Of a DNA stretch of 24,760 bases, positions 22,544 to 24,760 are shown one piece after another; the stretch's first letter is position 1; every line of letters begins with the position of its first letter. The translations under genes were made by a program, and so were the position numbers. This DNA is from Candidatus Aenigmatarchaeota archaeon (GTDB lineage: Archaea; Aenigmatarchaeota; Aenigmatarchaeia; PWEA01; JAGHBM01), in assembly GCA_021160955.1 (NCBI GenBank), contig JAGHBM010000031.1, positions 1 through 24,760 on the forward strand, read 5' to 3'. The notes beneath the pieces were generated by a model, which saw only the letters and a list, made by a program, of their open reading frames with translations, made no database searches and was not told the DNA's origin.

Positions 22544-23434
22544 CTACTTCTTCCTTTTCTTCATATTTTTTGCAATCGGAACGATAGCATATTTCAACAC
22601 TGCGATTATAATTATCAGGTATACGAGGTAAACGTACCATGGGGTTTTTTCAATTTCCTTAATTTCTTCCTTTGAATATACCTTGAAGTAAACTGTCTTG
22701 TTCATTTCAGCCTTTTCATAATTTTCGTCTTTGTAATATGTCGTTACGTGTATTGGATAAGTTCCGGGCGTTACATTTTCCTTTATTTTCATTTTGAATT
22801 CGACGGTTTCAAAGTCGTCGGCGTCCAAAGTACCAACGAACACCTTATTTATTGGTATGTCAGCTATCGGAGAGTTCGCCTCAACTATGGTATAATACGC
22901 GGATCCAGGAGCGATGTTTGCTATGTCTATCTTCACAGTTGTTTCTGAGCCAGGTGTTGGCGTAGGATCTGCCCCGGAAAATATCGGTTCGAGTTCCGCT
23001 ATGTTTGCCGCTTTACTCACGTATATGTAGCTTTCCGATTCGACCCAGTCTTCATTTCCTATCTTGTATCTTATCTTTATTGGATTGTCTCCGTCAACGG
23101 CGTTCGAGTCAACTCTTATCTTGTATTTCAAAACGACATCAAACAGACCAGGAATACTCGAGAATTTTCTAACAGGGTCTTCGTTAGGATCTATTGAGAA
23201 TGGGTATTCTGGTTCCAGAACAAATGTAACATTCTTGGCAGTTTCGGTCCCTGTGTTATAAACTTCGAACCAAACGGTAACATATTTTCCGGGTTCTGCT
23301 GGGTATGGATCATATTTGAGTTGGTTTATTCTGAAACTTGGCTGTTCAGGGACGTAGTTTGCCCTGGAAATTGTCGGTAAAATCAAAATAAACAAGACCG
23401 ACAAAACAAAAATTCTATTTAATTTGTCTTTCAT
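22544..23434 (-). CDS. COG1361-like membrane-anchored surface protein of the ABC operon
   Basis: A 296-residue protein: signal peptide (about 1-25), two beta-sandwich domains of CARDB/NEW3 type, a C-terminal membrane helix (about 266-284) and a basic tail (KNMKKRKK). Domain one has RINQLKYDPYPAEPGKYVTV and YNTGTETAKNVTF; domain two has FSGADPTPTPGSETTVKIDI and VTPGTYPIHVTTYY. It starts at a GGTGAT ribosome binding site inside the ATPase gene, overlapping it by 4 bp. Genes of this type are common between archaeal ABC ATPase and FtsX permease genes. It is probably the extracytoplasmic partner of that transporter. Confidence 0.8.
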   Translation of the reverse strand: MKDKLNRIFVLSVLFILILPTISRANYVPEQPSFRINQLKYDPYPAEPGKYVTVWFEVYNTGTETAKNVTFVLEPEYPFSIDPNEDPVRKFSSIPGLFDVVLKYKIRVDSNAVDGDNPIKIRYKIGNEDWVESESYIYVSKAANIAELEPIFSGADPTPTPGSETTVKIDIANIAPGSAYYTIVEANSPIADIPINKVFVGTLDADDFETVEFKMKIKENVTPGTYPIHVTTYYKDENYEKAEMNKTVYFKVYSKEEIKEIEKTPWYVYLVYLIIIIAVLKYAIVPIAKNMKKRKK

Positions 23435-24111
23435 TCAATCACCTTTTCAATTTTTCCATCTTTTATGTATATTTTTTTCTTGGTCCGTTTGGCAATGTTC
23501 AAGTCATGTGTGACTAGTAATATTGTTCTATCTCTTCTATGTAAATCCTTGAATATATTTATTATTTCTTTTCCAGCCTTGGAATCTAGGTTTCCGGTGG
23601 GTTCGTCTGCGACTATTACAGACGGATCGTTGGCAAGGGCCCTTGCTATGGCGACTCTCTGCCTTTCTCCACCAGACAATTCAGATGGCCTGTGTTTTAT
23701 TCTATGGCCGAGACCAACCATCTCCAACAATTTTTTGGCTTTTTCTTTTCTATCTTCTTCTTTCTTACCAACAAACCACATCGGAAGCATCACGTTCTCA
23801 AGTGCAGTCAACCTCTGAATTAAGTTGAAGTTCTGAAAGACAAATCCTATTTTTTCTCCTCTTATTTTTGCCAATTCGTTGTCGTTGAGTTCAGATGTAT
23901 CTACTCCATCAATGTAGACTTTTCCGCTCGTCGGTCTGCTCAGGCAACACATGACATGCAGCAGTGTTGATTTTCCCGAACCACTTGGGCCTATGATGCC
24001 TACAAACTTATTTCGCTCTATCTTGAGATTTATTTCTTTTAGCGCTTTAACTTCAACTTTACCCAATTCATACACTTTGCTAACGTTCTTTAACTCGATG
24101 ACTGGCTTCAT
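23431..24111 (-). CDS. MacB/LolD-type ABC transporter ATPase
   Basis: Cytoplasmic ATPase of about 226 residues. Walker A GPSGSGKST, Q-loop FVFQNFNLIQRLTALENV, ABC signature LSGGERQRVAIARAL, Walker B VIVADEPTGNLD and H-loop LLVTHD are all intact. The DEPTGNLDS form is typical of the LolD/MacB/FtsE group that works with FtsX-type permeases. A GTG at 24120 would add three residues. I take the ATG at 24111, with the AAGTGA at the end of the regulator gene as ribosome binding site. Either way it is translationally coupled to the regulator upstream. Confidence 0.93.
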   Translation of the reverse strand: MKPVIELKNVSKVYELGKVEVKALKEINLKIERNKFVGIIGPSGSGKSTLLHVMCCLSRPTSGKVYIDGVDTSELNDNELAKIRGEKIGFVFQNFNLIQRLTALENVMLPMWFVGKKEEDRKEKAKKLLEMVGLGHRIKHRPSELSGGERQRVAIARALANDPSVIVADEPTGNLDSKAGKEIINIFKDLHRRDRTILLVTHDLNIAKRTKKKIYIKDGKIEKVIE

Positions 24112-24116
24112 GGTAT

Positions 24117-24578
24117 TCACTTCATTTTGTCTAATGACGATAGAGCTTTTTTTATTATCTTTTCGGCAACCGTTATTTGTTTGTTGTAGTATTCGGCTAT
24201 CTTGAGTTCTTCTTTGTTTGATTTGGATTTCTTTAACTTTCTTATGATCTCTGGCATTTTTTTCTTGGAACGCTGGATTATCCCCAAATTTTTACTCAAC
24301 ATTTCCGTTATGTATGGCATCACATTCTTTTCCATGTAAAAATAGACCTTCCGTGATTTAGGTTTCTTGAATTTTTTTATCACGTCTAACCTGGATATAG
24401 TTTTCATTGCCATACTCACCGCTGATATGCTGTATCCTGTCTTTTTTGATAGGTCTTCCAATGATATCTCCTTTGGTTCAACGTAGAGTGTACTGATTAT
24501 TTTAGAGGTTATATCATCAAGTCCTCTCAATTTGTTTGCTTCATATATCAAGTTTTTAAGCTCTTCTTTTGGACTCAT
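24117..24578 (-). CDS. GbsR/MarR-like winged-helix transcriptional regulator
   Basis: A 153-residue regulator: winged helix at about 20-85 (DITSKIISTLYVEPKEISLE, then DLSKKTGYSISAVSMAMKTI and a KKPKSRKVYFYM wing) and a helical C-terminal dimerisation region rich in Lys. GbsR/MarR-type domains look like this. It is the first gene of the ABC operon and overlaps the ATPase gene by up to 4 bp, so it most likely controls its own operon. A perfect dyad next to its promoter supports autoregulation. Confidence 0.8.
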   Translation of the reverse strand: MSPKEELKNLIYEANKLRGLDDITSKIISTLYVEPKEISLEDLSKKTGYSISAVSMAMKTISRLDVIKKFKKPKSRKVYFYMEKNVMPYITEMLSKNLGIIQRSKKKMPEIIRKLKKSKSNKEELKIAEYYNKQITVAEKIIKKALSSLDKMK

Positions 24579-24675
24579 TTGATCAACTTTTTTAATTTTC
24601 TGAAAGTTCAGTATATTATAAATAATTAGTGTGATATTTAAAGGCTTTTATTTTTCTACATTCTTAATTTTGCAT
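24579..24675. promoter_or_regulatory. Promoter and operator region between regulator and DNA glycosylase genes
   Basis: Minus strand: TATA-like ATTTATAATATAC (about 24612-24624) is directly followed by the perfect dyad CTGAAAGTTCAG (24600-24611). That position suits a repressor blocking RNA polymerase. Plus strand: ATATTTAAAG (24634-24643) and CTTTTATTTTT (24645-24655) are candidate TATA boxes for the glycosylase ATG at 24676. Confidence 0.5.
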
Positions 24676-24760
24676 ATGAAACTTCCGAGAAAATTCTATG
24701 AGAGAAGGACCGATTTGGTTGCAAAAGATCTGCTTGGAAGCACGCTCGTTGTAATGCTTA
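24676..24760 (+). CDS. 3-methyladenine DNA glycosylase (AAG/MPG family), 5' end only
   Basis: The window ends after 28 codons. The visible N-terminus, MKLPRKFYERRTDLVAKDLL followed by GSTLVV, matches the start of alkyladenine DNA glycosylases (pattern LPREFYERDTLTVARDLLGK-L). These enzymes excise alkylated purines such as 3-methyladenine in base excision repair. The catalytic residues lie beyond the window. The start is likely leaderless, with a T-rich TATA element about 25 bases upstream. Confidence 0.75.
   Translation, partial: MKLPRKFYERRTDLVAKDLLGSTLVVML

Overview
This window is archaeal DNA. It carries Orc1/Cdc6, a PolD small-subunit homologue, B-family polymerase, archaeal-type DnaG, NAC, the PIN-ATPase-KH protein PINA, adenosylcobalamin-dependent ribonucleotide reductase and an intron-containing tRNA. 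TATA boxes sit about 26-28 bp upstream of many start codons, so leaderless transcripts look common, while downstream operon genes often carry GGTGAT-type ribosome binding sites. Base composition is AT-rich. I cannot name the lineage. The gene set would suit a DPANN or otherwise deep-branching euryarchaeal-type genome, but that is a guess.

Layout. (1) 1-5219: a probable replication origin (AT-rich tract plus three or four ORB-like boxes) followed by orc1/cdc6, a shortened DP1-like gene that has lost every phosphoesterase motif, and polB. The PolB ends in a four-cysteine zinc finger of the kind found at the C-terminus of PolD DP2 and of eukaryotic PolB subunits. This is the most striking locus here: it looks like a PolB paired with an inactivated B-subunit, the architecture of eukaryotic replicative polymerases. 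(2) 5264-7078: PAP2 phosphatase, TctA/DUF112-type membrane protein and a 64-residue membrane protein. (3) 7123-11355: NAC, a candidate H/ACA-like guide RNA, DUF167 protein, DnaG primase, a hidden 43-residue zinc ribbon on the minus strand, PINA, and a small membrane protein with a strict seven-residue histidine ladder. (4) 11363-11599, minus strand: tRNA-Arg(CCT), split by a 12-nt anticodon-loop intron and a 147-nt structured intron in the T-loop. (5) 11648-15842: membrane-anchored bifunctional-nuclease-domain protein, a large heavily glycosylatable surface protein and a multi-pass membrane protein. (6) 15839-20302: COG2522-type regulator and a cobalamin cluster: ATP:cob(I)alamin adenosyltransferase coupled to class II ribonucleotide reductase, divergent from an ECF-type S component and a DUF4430 (transcobalamin-like) anchored protein. 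(7) 20336-24578, minus strand: a solo Cas4-like nuclease, then a tightly coupled five-gene operon (GbsR/MarR-like regulator, ABC ATPase, COG1361-like surface protein, small membrane protein, MacB/FtsX permease). (8) The window ends inside a 3-methyladenine DNA glycosylase gene.

How the genes may work together. The origin, Orc1, PolB/DP1, DnaG, PINA, Cas4-like nuclease, class II RNR and DNA glycosylase together make this a DNA replication and repair neighbourhood. Cobalamin uptake and activation genes sit next to the B12-dependent enzyme that supplies dNTPs. Except where motifs are explicit, functions are inferred by recognising protein families from memory, without database searches.
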